Counted from the stretch's first letter, positions 24,983 through 36,890 are shown. The stretch: DNA of 64,000 nucleotides from Bettongia penicillata ogilbyi (GCA_023548195.1 JAJHZJ010000009.1:930001-994000), one strand, 5' to 3'. Program-made: numbers and translations. The notes: a model not told the origin generated them from the letters alone.

Positions 24983-25226
24983 TCTATTATAGTTCAATCA
25001 TTTCTGACTCTTCATGACATCATTTATTGTTTTCTTGGAAAAGATACTAGAGTGGTTTTCCATTTCCTTCCCTAGCTCATTTTACAGATGAGGAAAACTG
25101 AGGTGAAAAGGGTTAAGTGACTTGCCCAGAGTCACACAGCTAGGAGGTGTCTGAGGTCACATTTGAATTCAGGTCTTCTTGACACCAGGCCTGGTATTCT
25201 ACCCATTGTGCCACCCAGCTGCCCTG
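24983..25226 (-). repeat. MAR1-type marsupial SINE, antisense, near full length
   Basis: 'AATCATTTCTGACTCTTCATG', 'GAAAAGATACTAGAGTGG', 'AAGTGACTTGCCCAGAGTC' and 'GTGCCACCCAGCTGCCC' give tail-to-head order on the plus strand, so the SINE points to the minus strand. Confidence 0.92.
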
Positions 25227-25370
25227 CCCATGGCTATACCTCCTAGTGAATACAAGGGGCAGGATTTGAAGCCCATTCACTGCTGACTGGGCAGAGCCTC
25301 TCCAAAGGTGCCTTCTACTGCTAAAAGGGTTAAGATTTTATAAGCTCTTTTTGTTCTCTTGGCACGGAGG

Positions 25371-25590
25371 GTATAGCACTGGGCCTGGAATGAGTGACAC
25401 CTGGGTTTAAATCCTACCTCAGATAATGACTAGTTGTATGGCAACACAGAGCTAGTTTAACCTGACTGCCATTTTCCCCATCTGTAAAAAGGGGATGACA
25501 AAGCCTGAAGTAGCTACCCCACAACACCGTGAGACTCATGAAATGGTCTATATAAGGCACTTTACAAACTTTATAGCATTTGCCAAATAT
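25371..25590 (+). repeat. MIR-family SINE
   Basis: 'ATAGCACTGGGCCTGGAATG', 'TGGGTTTAAATCCTACCTC' and 'GGCACTTTACAAACTTTATAG' run in MIR order. Confidence 0.8.
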
Positions 25591-25719
25591 TATTCTTTTG
25601 AGGAAATATCCAGCTTCTTCACCCCAGGTTATTGAAAGTACTGAATGTATTGGCATCAACAGCCTCAACTGAATTCAATTCAAACATTTCTTGAGTACCT
25701 GCTACAGGGTGCTACAGTA

Positions 25720-25875
25720 CAGCATGTCCCAAAAGTCTTAGCGTAGTTAAGCTTTGATAGCTATTAAAGACTAACAGTTATTCATAGCTATTAAAGCTTA
25801 AAATACACTGTCTTTTTATTAGCTTAAATAAGCTACTAAAGCTTAAGACTGTACTAAGACCTTTGAGACATGTGT
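25720..25875 (+). mobile_element. Mariner/Tc1-type MITE
   Basis: The 156-bp element is flanked by TA on each side. The left end CAGCATGTCCCAAAAGTCTTA and the right end TACTAAGACCTTTGAGACATG are inverted copies of each other (consensus CAGGGTGTCCCAAAAGTCTTAG). The interior AAGCTTTGATAGCTATTAAAG is near-palindromic. There is no transposase frame; it was moved by a source element elsewhere. Confidence 0.88.
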
Positions 25876-25889
25876 TACTCACAATACTG

Positions 25890-26060
25890 TTACTGATATG
25901 CGTCCATGTTGGCCTCCTTGGGTTGGAGTTCAAAGGAATCTTAGGAGTCAATCTCTTCATTTTGCAAATGAGGAAACTGAGTTAAATGAAGGTAAATGAC
26001 TGGACCAGGATCACATAGCTAGTTGTGCTGTCTGAGGCAGGATTTGAAACCAGGGCTAAA
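25890..26060 (-). repeat. MIR-related repeat, antisense
   Basis: 'CATTTTGCAAATGAGGAAAC', 'CCAGGATCACATAGCTAG' and 'GGCAGGATTTGAAACCAGGG' give the antisense core. Confidence 0.7.
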
Positions 26061-26935
26061 TATAAATGACTCATAATATGGGTGTCATCTAGGACAAGTG
26101 ACCAAACCCCCTCCCTGAGCCAATCACTGCCATCCAAATACACAGATACTTCAATGTTTACACAAATCTGATTTTGCAACTTATCCTCTGATTGGGCTAA
26201 CCAAAATGATCACTTGTGGTGGGTGATTAAAGGCTCTTTAGTTTAGCCAAAACTAATTACATTTGGTTCACCTGAATTTCTGCTATAGCTTTAACTAAAC
26301 GGCATTCTTTCCCTCTTTTCTCCTGTAGCAAAATGTCTTGGCTCATTTCTCCTCATGCCCTTGAACCTTCAACTCCATCTCTCAGTTCTCATAATAGGGA
26401 TTATATTATATAGTTCATTCTTTGTCTCAGAGCAATGGTATCCTACCCTCAAGCAAGCATATCTGCAGAAGCTTAAGGGTCGACACCCTTGGGAATCTGC
26501 AGAATGGGATTATGCGGGCCTAGAATACTCAAAACATACCCCTAGGCTCTGTATCTACACCTAGGTTTGTGAGCTCTTGTGATACATTTACATTCAGCAA
26601 GTTGCAATATTTGTAGGTAACCCATACACTTAATTATGAGGGCCTTTAAAGGAAGGCGAATACAATGTGACAAAAGAGTTGGAGACTAATACGGAAAAAA
26701 TAGTCTTTATTTTGGGGAAATACTGCAAGTACTTATGACTCAACATTTTATGGTTTACAAATATATAACATTTCATTTGTCCTTTATAAAACCCTGTATT
26801 GTCCCCATTTTGAGGGGACCTCTTGGCCATAGCTGTTAAGTGATTTGCTCCAGATTACACAGTAATGAGTAGGGTAGCTGAGACTTGAACTCAAGTTAAA
26901 CTCTGGCTCCAAAACTAGTAATTTTCCCACTATCT
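26060..26935. other. Intron block, mostly unique
   Basis: A MIR antisense core may lie at 26740-26900 ('GTTAAGTGATTTGCTCCAGA'). The remaining sequence is not recognised. Confidence 0.35.
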
Positions 26936-27098
26936 ATACATATGTATAAGATATATAATATTACATAATGACATATAATTATAACATAATATATATGGTA
27001 CATAGTGGGGAAAATTTCTCTCTACATATATATGTGTGTGTATATATATATATATATGTGTGTGTGTGTATTTATATATATGTATGCACATATATAGT
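26936..27098 (+). repeat. AT/TG-rich simple repeat
   Basis: TATATATATATATATG, GTGTGTGTGTAT and related tracts form a compound dinucleotide repeat. Confidence 0.9.
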
Positions 27099-27399
27099 GG
27101 CCCCAAAGTTAGCAGAGGATCAGCCTCACAAAGCCACTACTAAAGTGCCAAGCTCTATGCAGAGCCATACCATGCACTGTAAAACCCACCAACGGGCGGA
27201 GTGCCTGTTTCCTGACGTGTAGTTGGATGTAGGGCTGTTGGAGGGTGTGGAAAGAGCTGGGACCACACACCAAATATACAGACAACTTAAGAAACATGGA
27301 TAATGTGTGGCTCAAATAACTGGTGATACTCATCTGAGAAGTGGGTAAATGTTGGAGGTCAGGGAAGGGGACACTGAGTAAAGGAAATTGTTCTACTTC
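27099..27399. other. Intron block, unique
   Basis: About 300 bp with ordinary composition between a simple repeat and an L2 fragment. Nothing is recognised. Confidence 0.35.
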
Positions 27400-27660
27400 A
27401 TATAACTCCTAATTCTAGTCCTCTACAATTCCAGCCAAACTCCATTCCAGGCCTGCACTTCTTTCTCAGAGTCACTTAAAGATTGGCTCAGGTGCCTCCC
27501 TAACTGCACATTCCTTCCTCAACTGATTTTCTTCTTCAATTACCTTTCATTTCTTTACTTGTGTGTACTGTCACAGCCTCAAGAAAAAAACAAGCCTCTC
27601 CAGGACAAGGATTTATTTCTGCATAGTAGGTGCTTAATAACTCTTGGTTGAATTGAATTG
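27400..27660 (+). repeat. L2-type LINE tail
   Basis: 'CAGCCAAACTCCATTCCAGG', 'TTAAAGATTGGCTCAGGTGC' and 'ATAGTAGGTGCTTAATAAC' show the L2 3' arrangement. Confidence 0.75.
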
Positions 27661-29309
27661 TGTGCATTCAAATGAGATGAAGTCAGAGAGAATTTACTGC
27701 TCTCTGGGATCAGCTTCCTCATCTGTAAAATGGAACAAATGGCTTCTAGGGTTTCTTCTAGTTCTAATATTTTATGAATCTGTGAATCTTACCATTAAGG
27801 GAGGGTTCCTGGAGGAGGGAGACTCTCTAAGGGGAGTAACCAAATACAAGTAAAAGCATGATATGGTGCAACGGAGTTTAAGGAAAGCAACACCCAAGAT
27901 TTTAGGATCCAAAAGAAAGCTCAAAAAACAGGAGAACTCTACTGCCTAAATTAAAAATGCATGGTGCTTTGCACATCTTAGACACTTAACTATTGGTTAA
28001 AGAGGAAGGCCAAAGAAGCTAATGAAAGATGCAGCCTGGCACACTGTCCCCAAGCAGCAAAATGGGGATGGGGAGTACGGGAGGGCAGGGATGTCCATGT
28101 CCTGGCTGAAGTCCCAGAATGGGAAGAGCTCCAGGGGGCCTGCTGTTTGCCTGCTCTCCCTCCTCTCCTACCCCATCTGCATCACCAGTATTGGGGGGCA
28201 ATTTGGCTACAGCTCCCAACACTGGGGAAACAGGAAAACTTGCCAAGAACTGATGCTAGGTGCTTCTGGACTCACTTCATCTTACTCTACAAGCTCAGAC
28301 ACCTTAGAGATTCTTGTTCGGATTAGCCAATTACCCTCATTCAGAGGAATCATCCAACCAGAGGCAGTTAGTTAGAAGGCAGGTCCCAACCTTCTGTCAG
28401 TTCCCTGAGGGGAGAGAATGAGAAAGATGTAGTCTGTCTCCACCCACCAAGATGGAGACCTCCCTTTATCATTAATTTGGCCTCCAACGGAAAAGAGAAG
28501 CATGGCATGGTGCAAGGGAAGGAGTGGGTCTCTCCTACTCTTGCTCTCTGTTTTCTCTTCCTTTCCTTCCTTCCTTATAAACCCCCCCCCTTTTCTTGCT
28601 TGCTTAAGAGCACTAAAAGTCTGTGCCATACAGTTTAGCACTTACTCATATACTTTCTCTTTTTTGTGTGTATATCTCACCTCCCAAACTTGACTAAATT
28701 TCTCAAGGCCATGTACTTTTTCTATATCCATCCCCATACAGTGCCTAACCATATGCCCTCTGCAGTAGGCATTCAAAAGAAGTAACTTTTTTTCCTCCCT
28801 TCCTTTTCCTAATGTCTCTAAGACCTGTCGGTGGACCCCACCCACCACCACTGCTCAGAACTGATGTAGGACTTAAAGAATTGCCCATCCACAAAATGAG
28901 TCTTCATTGTTACTGTGCCAAGGTGGATCTCTCCAGAGTCCCTTTCCTCCAAATAGCACACAAGGCACTTTACTAAATCTGACAGTAATCCTGCTAAATC
29001 TCATTTTCCTCCTCCCTCCACAATGCACCACCTCGTACAAGCCACACACAGTTCCCATCACCACCACAGAAGGCACCAGAGATCTGGCAGTACAGACCTT
29101 CTGGGGGATGGATGGATGAACAGTCCCTGTGCAACCTGGTTCTGTTCTTGGCTTTGCATAGCAGTTTCTGTCTCTCTTAGAAACACCAGGAGTCGACTCT
29201 TCAGCATTCGGAGGCTCATCAGTCTGCTGGTTATGGGAAGTCCTCTCCATCCTCTTCCTTCCTCCCTTCGCTGACCACTTCGCCCCCTACTCACTAGCCT
29301 CTCTGACAA
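27660..29309. other. Intron block, largely unique
   Basis: A short MIR core ('CAGCTTCCTCATCTGTAAAA') lies near 27710. 28020-28400 is less AT-rich, with overlapping frames of 75-117 codons on both strands that show no domain. A CCCCCCCC run lies near 28582. No gene is supported. Confidence 0.4.
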
Positions 29310-29520
29310 ATGATAACCAACATCCATGTAGTGCTTAAAGGCTGGCAAAGAACTTTACCAAGATATGTCATTTAAGCCTCATAACATTTCTGTGAGGCAA
29401 TTGCTTAAAGTATTATCGTCCCCATTTTATAAATGAGGGTTAAGTCACTTGCCTATGGTCACATAGCTAGTAAAAAGTCAGCACGACATTTTAAGTCTCC
29501 TGGTCCAACACTACTACACA
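29310..29520 (-). repeat. MIR-family SINE, antisense
   Basis: 'CATTTAAGCCTCATAACATT', 'CCCCATTTTATAAATGAGG' and 'CACTTGCCTATGGTCACATA' give the antisense MIR. Confidence 0.8.
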
Positions 29521-30019
29521 AGAGGAAGCTACTCAATCCTGAGCCCCAAATCTAGGGCATTAGGAGTCTCTTGGGGGGTACCAGAGAATTGCTAATGGTC
29601 TACTCCCTGCCCCGCCCCCAAACTTGAAGCACACCTATGCTGACTAGTCTCTTGAGCCAATAGTTTCCCTGGGCAGATGGATGGGAGAGTGCAGTAGTTG
29701 TCCTCTATGACATCAACCTCAGAAAGCATGAACACAGGCCTCACAGCAGTCAAGAGATGCACAGCTGCTACGGGCTGACCACATGACCCTGGGCAAGGAG
29801 GGTGAAGTAGAACACGTACTGGCCTGGAAAGGAAGAAAAACTGAGCTCCACTCTTGGTTCTGTGTCCTCAGCACCAGAGGTGAACTACAGCTTTGCGTCT
29901 CAGCTCCTTCAACTACAGAATGACGTAGTTCTTGAAGATTCCTTCTTCTCCCAACAACTGCTTTGTTTGGGATGCTTTGAGTCACTACCCATCATTTCCC
30001 TTTTCAGATTGCTCATGAC
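29520..30019. other. Intron block, mostly unique
   Basis: A worn MIR antisense piece may underlie 29690-29900. No gene is seen. Confidence 0.35.
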
Positions 30020-31005
30020 TCACTGGGCTTTCTCTGCCATGCCTGGAGGATCATTCCACCCCTGGACTTCTCATAGTAGGAATACTCTCTGCCCCCATTG
30101 GCTGGTTCCTCCCAGAACCTCCATTTTGAGGTGGCCCAGGTCAGTCATGTCTATATTTTGACTCTCTGGACTTTCTCTACCCCATCCCCATGGCTATCTC
30201 TTCCCTTTGCAGCTTCCTTTTAGGAGAGGTCTTCCCCCATTAGACTTGAGCTCCTTGAGGGTAGGAATAATTTTTGCCTTTTTTTGTATCCCTAGCGTTT
30301 AGAACAAACCCTGACCATAATGGAAGTGCTTAAAAAATGCTTTTTAACTTGATCTTTTTTCTAATCTTACCCATGGGTCAAATCTAATCAACTATCAGGT
30401 CTTAATGATTTTTCTAGCACCCTATTTCTTGCATCAGTCCTCTTATTTCCACTCATAGGGCCACCACTCTACTTTGGGCCCTCATCTCCTCTCATCTGGA
30501 CTATTGCAAGTCTCCTTATTTTGGTTCAAAGCCATCACTCTCCCCGCTCTATAATCCACAGCATTCCTCTGATCAAGAACTTTCAGTGGCTCCCTATTGC
30601 CTTTAGTATAAAATACAAACACCTCAACTTGTCATCTAAAGCCCTTCACAGTGTGGCTACAGTCAGCCTTTGCAAGCTTTTTACACATCCTTACCTTTTG
30701 CATACTTTGCATTCTGGATAAGCTACTAGCTATTTTTCTAATTTGGCACTCCATCTCTCATCTCTGTGCTTAGACACAGCCTGGCCCTCATGCCTGGAAT
30801 ATATGTCCTCATCACCTCTGCCTGTTGGCTTCCTGTGTTCTTCCAAGTTACCTGAGTTTAAATCTGGCCTCTGACACTTTCCAGCTGTGTGATTCCAAAT
30901 GTGTGCCCATCTTTGAGGTCAGGAACTGTTGAAATTTGGTTTTGTATTCCCAGGGTTCAATATGGCATCTTGCATATATTAATAAATGTTTGTTGGACTG
31001 GAATT
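30020..31005 (+). repeat. Two L2-type LINE fragments, the second split by a MIR
   Basis: 30020-30350 ends 'CCATTAGACTTGAGCTCC', 'TTTGTATCCCTAGCGTTTAG'. 30360-31005 follows 'CATCTGGACTATTGCAAGTC', 'CTTTCAGTGGCTCCCTATTGC' and 'ATTAATAAATGTTTGTTGGAC'. A MIR piece ('GTTTAAATCTGGCCTCTGAC', 'AGCTGTGTGATTCC') at about 30853-30900 interrupts the second. Confidence 0.78.
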
Positions 31006-31967
31006 ATAAATTATGAAACCAAGTCACTTAGAGTCTCTGATTCCTCATCTTAAAATACTACCTGCCTTTTAGGTTTTTTTTTAAAAGACATACCATGTAA
31101 ATGTGTTTTGAACAGTACAAAATATCATACAAATGTATGGAATTGATACAAAACAAAGAACCACTCTTTTCCTGACTTCTTCCTCCTTTAGACTTGCCAG
31201 TAGTACTTAGAACTAAAAGGCTACTGATCTCAGAATTAAGTAACAGCTAAGAACAGGACAGAAGAGTTTACTTATCCATCCTCTTGATTCTTCCTGTGAT
31301 AGATGAGGTCATAGAAGAGAGAAGGAAAGTTCACACTACTGCCTACTCAAGACACTGGAGAAACAAACAGAAATGACTTCGCACTTCACTGAATTGGTGA
31401 TCTTATCAAAAACCATACTTCCCTCCAAAGGTACAAATCACAATTTATCCAGGCTTCCTTGTCTGATAGTACTTTTTTTATACTTCTTCCCATAAATCTA
31501 TTATAGAGAACTTACCCAATGTGCCGGAAGATTTAGGACTATATATTTCCAAAATGCAATTCATTCCGTTCTCTTCTACCATGTCAATTCAGGGCCCAAC
31601 TCACTGTACATCTGCAAGGTCTGTTTAAGGCGTGTACTGATAGACTAATGCAATGGCTATATATCATAATCTGGAAAACAGACATTTTTTTCATCCATTT
31701 GGATTTTCCTGTGTGGATTGTTAGGTAAATCTCGCTTGAGTGGTTGCAGATTACAACAGGGAAACCACATAATATTTATGTGGGTTTACTAACTTCTTTT
31801 TTCCTAAATGTTCTTTTATTTTAACCTACAAGATTTCCCCACCTCCTCTCCCTCCAACTCACTCCTTTTTTTGGGGAAAAAGAAAAACAAACCCCTCTAA
31901 AACAAATATGTATAGCCAAATATGGCAAAACACATTCTCACAGTGACCATGTCCTAAAATGTATGGG
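31005..31967. other. Intron block, AT-rich, unrecognised
   Basis: A MIR tail piece lies at 31020-31130 ('GAGTCTCTGATTCCTCATC'). The rest, 31140-31967, has no family signature. Confidence 0.4.
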
Positions 31968-32152
31968 CAGGTAGGTGGTACAGTGGATAGAGTGCTGGGC
32001 CTGGAGTCAGGAACTCATTTTCCTGAGTTCAAATCTGACCTCAGACAGTTACTAGTTATGTGACTTTGGACAAGTCACTTCACTCTGTTGACCTCAGTTT
32101 CCTCATGTGTAAAATGAACTGAAGGAAATGGCAAACCATTCCAGATCTTTGC
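31968..32152 (+). repeat. MAR1-type marsupial SINE, 3' shortened
   Basis: 'GTAGGTGGTACAGTGGATAG', 'CTGGGCCTGGAGTCAGGA', 'CTTTGGACAAGTCACTTCAC' and 'GGAAATGGCAAACCATTCC' run in order. It stops after 'GATCTTTGC', before the usual tail. Confidence 0.9.
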
Positions 32153-32619
32153 TACTAGCTGCAGTAAATATTTTCTTTTGTAAATATCGTTCCTTTCCCT
32201 CTTTCTTTGATCTCCCTGATGTATAAAGAGCTACAAAGTATCCAGAATTAGGACTTACATATAGGGAATCCCTCTTTAATTGGATTATGTAAAGAACATC
32301 CTTCCACGGTAGGGGCAAATACATGTCTTTTAGCATTACTCTTCAAGTTTTATGCCTTACTGGATAGTAAAATCAGAAGACTGATAAAGTTACCATTGTG
32401 GTTACATCTATCAAAGAATCTTACATGACCTTAACATAGGCATGGGAGATACTTTGTTAAAAGAGAGACTTTAAGTCTGAATTTTGCTGCAGAGAGTCAA
32501 ATATTTTGTAATAAATACACAAGTAGATCTTGAACTCTCAACCTTTCAGTCAATTGTATAACTGTGATCTGATGTGGGAAATGATCTATTTTTGCTTTTT
32601 GATGTAGATCGTTCATACC
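32153..32619. other. Intron block, AT-rich, unrecognised
   Basis: No repeat or exon is recognised. Confidence 0.35.
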
Positions 32620-32795
32620 ATAATAGATTCAGAAGAGTAGAGGACCTTAGAAGTTGTTGAATACAGCTCCTTCATCATAGAGATGAGAAAACCAAAGCTC
32701 TGAGAAGCTGAGTGACTTGTCCAAACAAGTACCTGAGGTGGGATTCCAACTCAGGTCTTCCTAACTCCAAGTCCAACACATCATAATGCTTCTTC
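32620..32795 (-). repeat. MIR-related repeat, antisense
   Basis: 'GAGGACCTTAGAAGTTGTTG', 'GCTGAGTGACTTGTCCAAAC' and 'GGGATTCCAACTCAGGTCTT' follow the pattern of 2725-2885. Confidence 0.7.
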
Positions 32796-33452
32796 TAGAG
32801 ATTTTATTAACATGCAAAATATGCAAATAGGTTGTTAGTTTCTGATGTCATTTCAATCACTTTTCCCCTTACCTTTCATGATGTATGTGTGTATTTTTTC
32901 TCATTGTTTGGGTGCTTTCCCTCTTGTAACTATTTTGAAAATTGATTCCTTGATGTTCACAAAATTGTCTTGCCTCCAGATACCTTCTGTGTGTATTATT
33001 GGGTCTGCTACTAATTTTTCTGACTTGATTTTCCTATGTGTCATTTCTACTTCTTCAGAGATAGCACACCAGGGACTGATGTGTTCAAAGTTCAAATGTG
33101 GCAATTTCAAACAAATAACAAATAGATGAAAAATAGAACAGATCTGCCAAAGTTTCGATAGATTGTGGTCTATTTTCATTGTTAAAAAAAAAGTGGAAAC
33201 ACCACATTTGGAAGAGATATGATAAAAAAAAAATAGCCACACTAACAGATATACAGCTACTTGTCTGTGGCTCTTCAAAGTAATACAGTAACTAGAATTA
33301 GTCAGGGAAGGCTTCAGAGAAAGCCGAACTGAATAATATTGGGGAAGTGTTATAAATTAATATGGTACATAAAGGTGGGACAATGGTGGTGAACTGGCCT
33401 GTGTAAGAGGACTAGAGTAAGGATGGCTTAGGAAATATTTAGGTCATATAGA
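32796..33452. other. Intron block with unexplained overlapping frames
   Basis: A 125-codon minus frame (32901-33278) and a 94-codon plus frame (32845-33129) overlap in AT-rich sequence. Neither has a motif I recognise. An old coding remnant of a mobile element is possible but not shown. Confidence 0.3.
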
Positions 33453-33458
33453 GAGAGG

Positions 33459-33505
<47 letters not shown>
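33453..33505 (+). repeat. (GA)n microsatellite
   Basis: AGAGAGAGGGAGGGAGAG followed by an uninterrupted GA run of about 19 units. Confidence 0.95.
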
Positions 33506-33512
<7 letters not shown>

Positions 33513-33574
33513 AGCAATTACAAGGGGTAATACTAGGGGTATGGGACGTAGGGAACTGAACAGGAAAGACAATA

Positions 33575-33838
33575 CTTGGGCAACTTGGCTAATGAATACA
33601 GCTCTGAACTCCAAGTTAGGTAGACCTAAGTTTGTAACTTTCCTCAGATACTGTGTGACCACATGCAGGTCACTTTTTTTTTTGCCCTCAGTTTATTCAT
33701 CTCTAAAATGGGATTGAAGATTGTATCTACTTCACTGAGCTGTTGTGATGATCAATTAAGAGAATATATGCATGATGCTTTGCCAATCTTCAAGTGCTGC
33801 ATGTTAGCTATGGTTAGGATTACTATTATCACTTGAAT
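33575..33838 (+). repeat. MIR-family SINE
   Basis: 'CAGCTCTGAACTCCAAGTTAG', 'GCCCTCAGTTTATTCATC', 'ACTTCACTGAGCTGTTGTG' and the 'ATGATGCTTTGCCAATC' tail run in order. A T9 tract has expanded inside it. Confidence 0.8.
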
Positions 33839-35756
33839 AAATGGAAAAGGATTTATTTAGTGCTTCTCTGTTTAAAGTACTGTGCTAAGCTCTGGGGATA
33901 CAAATAAAAAAGACAGTCCCTATTCTCAAGCTTACAAATTTTAATAGAGACAACCCACAATGGAGGGTTCAACAACCAATCAGATGGTAATATATTTTCT
34001 CCAGTGAAGTTTCCATTGATAAAACCACACTCACTTGACAGTGCCCAGGGCTTTGGCTGTGAGAACTTTTGTTTTCTGCTCATTGTCGCTACAGCTGTAG
34101 CACCTACAGAAGAAGTTGCCAGGTGGCATCTCCCACGGGGTTGTTTCCCCGGGAGGATATTCACAAGGGGTGGGCTGGATGCAAGTCATGTGAGCGGGAA
34201 GCAGGTACTGCTGTTGTCAAAGGTCTTGGGCTTATCTGTCCGTAGGTGACAACTGGTTAGTAGTTCGTGATGGTGGTTATGTTAGGCTGCTTCCCCTCAG
34301 GGTTGCTCCTTTGGTTGATGGCTTTGAGGACCAGACTAGAAACAAGGAAGGCCAACTGTGGCCTTCCAACAGCTTTTAAAGAGGATGAGACTTTCAATAC
34401 CATATGTCAGGCATGGGAAAGGTCACCTTAGAGACACAAAACTTGGAGACATGGCCAGTCTCACACGTACATAGGTTTCAGGGAATTTTCTAACTCTCCA
34501 TCTCAATCACAAAAAGTTAATTGAATTTGAGATGTAGAGCAGGAATACAGGTCTCCTATCTCCCAAGAAGGGGCCACCAATAATTTCCTCATCCATTAGA
34601 GACCCAAAATAGAAATATCCTGTTGAAAAGCAACATATAAATTTAAATTTACACTCAAGTAAATTACTGATATCAGATCCTCTCCTTGGATCGGGTTTTA
34701 ACTGGGGAAATCTGAGAGAGCCAAAGTATCTTCCAACTGTACTTATACTTAGGCCCAGTTGTGTTTGCAGTCCTGGGTTCTAATACCAGTTCTCTATCCT
34801 CTGTTTCTTCCTATTATCTTAATAAGGATGGGATAGCTATAACAATAAGTGAAAACACTTTGAAGGAAAGCACTTCTATATGAAACAAGTTACTTTCCTC
34901 TGTGGGTGCTTCCATTAACTGGAGAATGAGGGAGCTGAGCTAGAAAATCCAAGTTGGTCATTAGCAACAAACCCTATGGTTGTAGATAAGAAAATAAAAT
35001 ATTACTTCTTCTTTACAAAATTTTGTATTAAAATGCATATCATTACAGCTTGTAACTAAGTGATTTCCATGTACAGAAAATGGTTCAGAAAAACAGAGCA
35101 TCATTTGTCTCATTTTAAAATGATTATAAATTTAAAATCCTCTCTCTCTCAAATATAATTGATTTGTTATTTATCATTTATGGCACAAGAATATCTAAAT
35201 GTTAGGATATAGTCTTAAAGTTAGTAGGGATTTGCCAAAATCTGTTTCTCAAATTGGAGAGTATTTGGATGGAGAAGGAGAAGGCATGAATAAGGATACC
35301 TGATCAAAGGGATACTTCCTGAGGGGACTAGAACCCTAAATTTTAAGGTAGAACAGAGTTTCATGAAAAGGCAAAAGACCTGGAAACTGTATCTTGTCTC
35401 TACATATTGAAGTGATAGGTTTGTTACTTTCTTAAAGAATTGAAACTACAATAGCAATTTTGAAGTCCTGTCAACTTTTATTTAAATCAATAGTCTACTG
35501 GATCCAGAGCTAATTAGATACAGAGATAAACTGAGTCAAGCAGAGGTGGAAACTCAACTAAAATTTTAAAAATCATTTATAAAAACACCTATTCCATAGA
35601 AGGCATTGTACTAAATACTGGTGAAAGAAATAAGATTCTTGCCTATAAGGAGATTTTACCATAATTAATATTTAATAATTAATAACCATAATTAATTTTT
35701 TAAAATGATAAGCCCATAGGAGAGGTCAAACAGGTAAGATGATCATGATGGTGATG
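33838..35756. other. Intron block, LINE-like start then unique
   Basis: 33840-33960 opens like an old LINE ('GTGCTAAGCTCTGGGGATAC', 'CAAGCTTACAAATTTTAATAG'). 34000-34400 is a less AT-rich island of unknown nature, with an 81-codon plus frame. 34400-35756 is AT-rich and unrecognised. Confidence 0.4.
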
Positions 35757-36020
35757 AGAGTTAACATTTATATAGTACTTACCATGTGCCAGACACTACA
35801 CTAAGCACTTTAAAAATATAATCTCATTTGATCCTTGCAACAACTGGGGGGGGGGGGGCGGGGAGAATGCTATTATTATCCCTATTTTACAGATGAGGAA
35901 ACTGAGACAAACTGAGGTTAAGTGACTTGCCCAAAGTCACAAAGCCAGTAAGTGGGAGGTCAGATTTGAATTCAGGTTTTCCTGATTCCAGGCCCATCAA
36001 TCTATCTACTGTGCCACCTT
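35757..36020 (-). repeat. Full-length MIR SINE, antisense, with a G14 run
   Basis: 'GTTAACATTTATATAGTAC', 'CACTACACTAAGCACTTT', 'CCCTATTTTACAGATGAGG', 'AAGTGACTTGCCCAAAGTC' and 'CTACTGTGCCACCTT' run in antisense order. A homopolymer of about 12-14 G lies near 35849. Confidence 0.9.
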
Positions 36021-36093
36021 CTAATCAAAGTCAGGCACATCAACAGTTCTATAGTTTTAAAATTTCAATTCGGTTTACTTAATTTAGACTTAA

Positions 36094-36270
36094 TTAACTG
36101 GGGTCTAGAAGCTTTTAAAATATATGTTTTGATAAGTGTATCTCAATATAATTAGTTTCCCTTGTAATCTTATGTGTTTTATTTTAGGTATTTAAAAACA
36201 TGATCCTGGGAAGACCAGTTTTCACCACATTGCCAAAGGGGTCCAGGACAAAGAAAGGTGAAAATCCCTG
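36094..36270 (+). mobile_element. hAT-type (MER5-like) DNA transposon fragment
   Basis: The left AATTAACTGGGGTCTAG and right AAAGGTGAAAATCCCTG ends are imperfect inverted repeats. The interior ATGTGTTTTATTTTAGG and CCAAAGGGGTCCAGGACAAAG match the element at 19801-19975. It is a second copy of that family. Confidence 0.72.
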
Positions 36271-36654
36271 CTCTAAGGTTATAATATTCAAGAAATAGCA
36301 GAAACTCTGGCACATGATATTATAGAGTATTTCAAACAGTAATTGCTGTAAATCATTCAAGACTGCAAAAGTTAAAAGGCATGATGGTGCAGTGTATGAT
36401 GGCTAGCCTTGTAATTAGGCAGACTTTGATTCAAGGCTTGCCTTCTGATACATATTAGGTATGTGCTTAAGGGCAGATAACTAGGCCTTCCAGTGGTCCC
36501 AATCAATTTGTTCAGATTCTAAGTGGAATACTGTCCATCAGTATGTATTTGTAAGAAGGAGCTTCCAAACCAGGAATGCTGCCTGAGAAGCACCTCAAAG
36601 GTATGAGAGCCCCACCCTGTACTCCTCACCCTCCAAAAGAACAACTTAGCCTTG
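36271..36654. other. Intron block, MIR fragment and unique sequence
   Basis: 36380-36490 may be a worn MIR head ('GGCATGATGGTGCAGTG'). Otherwise nothing is recognised. Confidence 0.35.
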
Positions 36655-36890
36655 AGAGAATGATGTAGTTGGTAGCATGGATTGGTAGAAACAACATGGG
36701 CCTTTGAAATCAGAAGACACGTGGAACCCTACTTCTCAATTTGCTGTCCAACTCTGGGCAAATTTCAGCCTCCTGGGTCCTCAGTTTCCTTGTCTGGCAG
36801 ATAGGGATGATATATCATCTATTTCATTAGAAAATGAGAGGGAAGTGTCTGTAAAACTTAAATTATTACAGAAATACTATTAGCTACTTG
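36655..36890 (+). repeat. MIR-family SINE
   Basis: 'GTTGGTAGCATGGATTGG', 'AACTCTGGGCAAATTTCAGC' and 'GGTCCTCAGTTTCCTTGTC' give MIR order. Confidence 0.75.
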
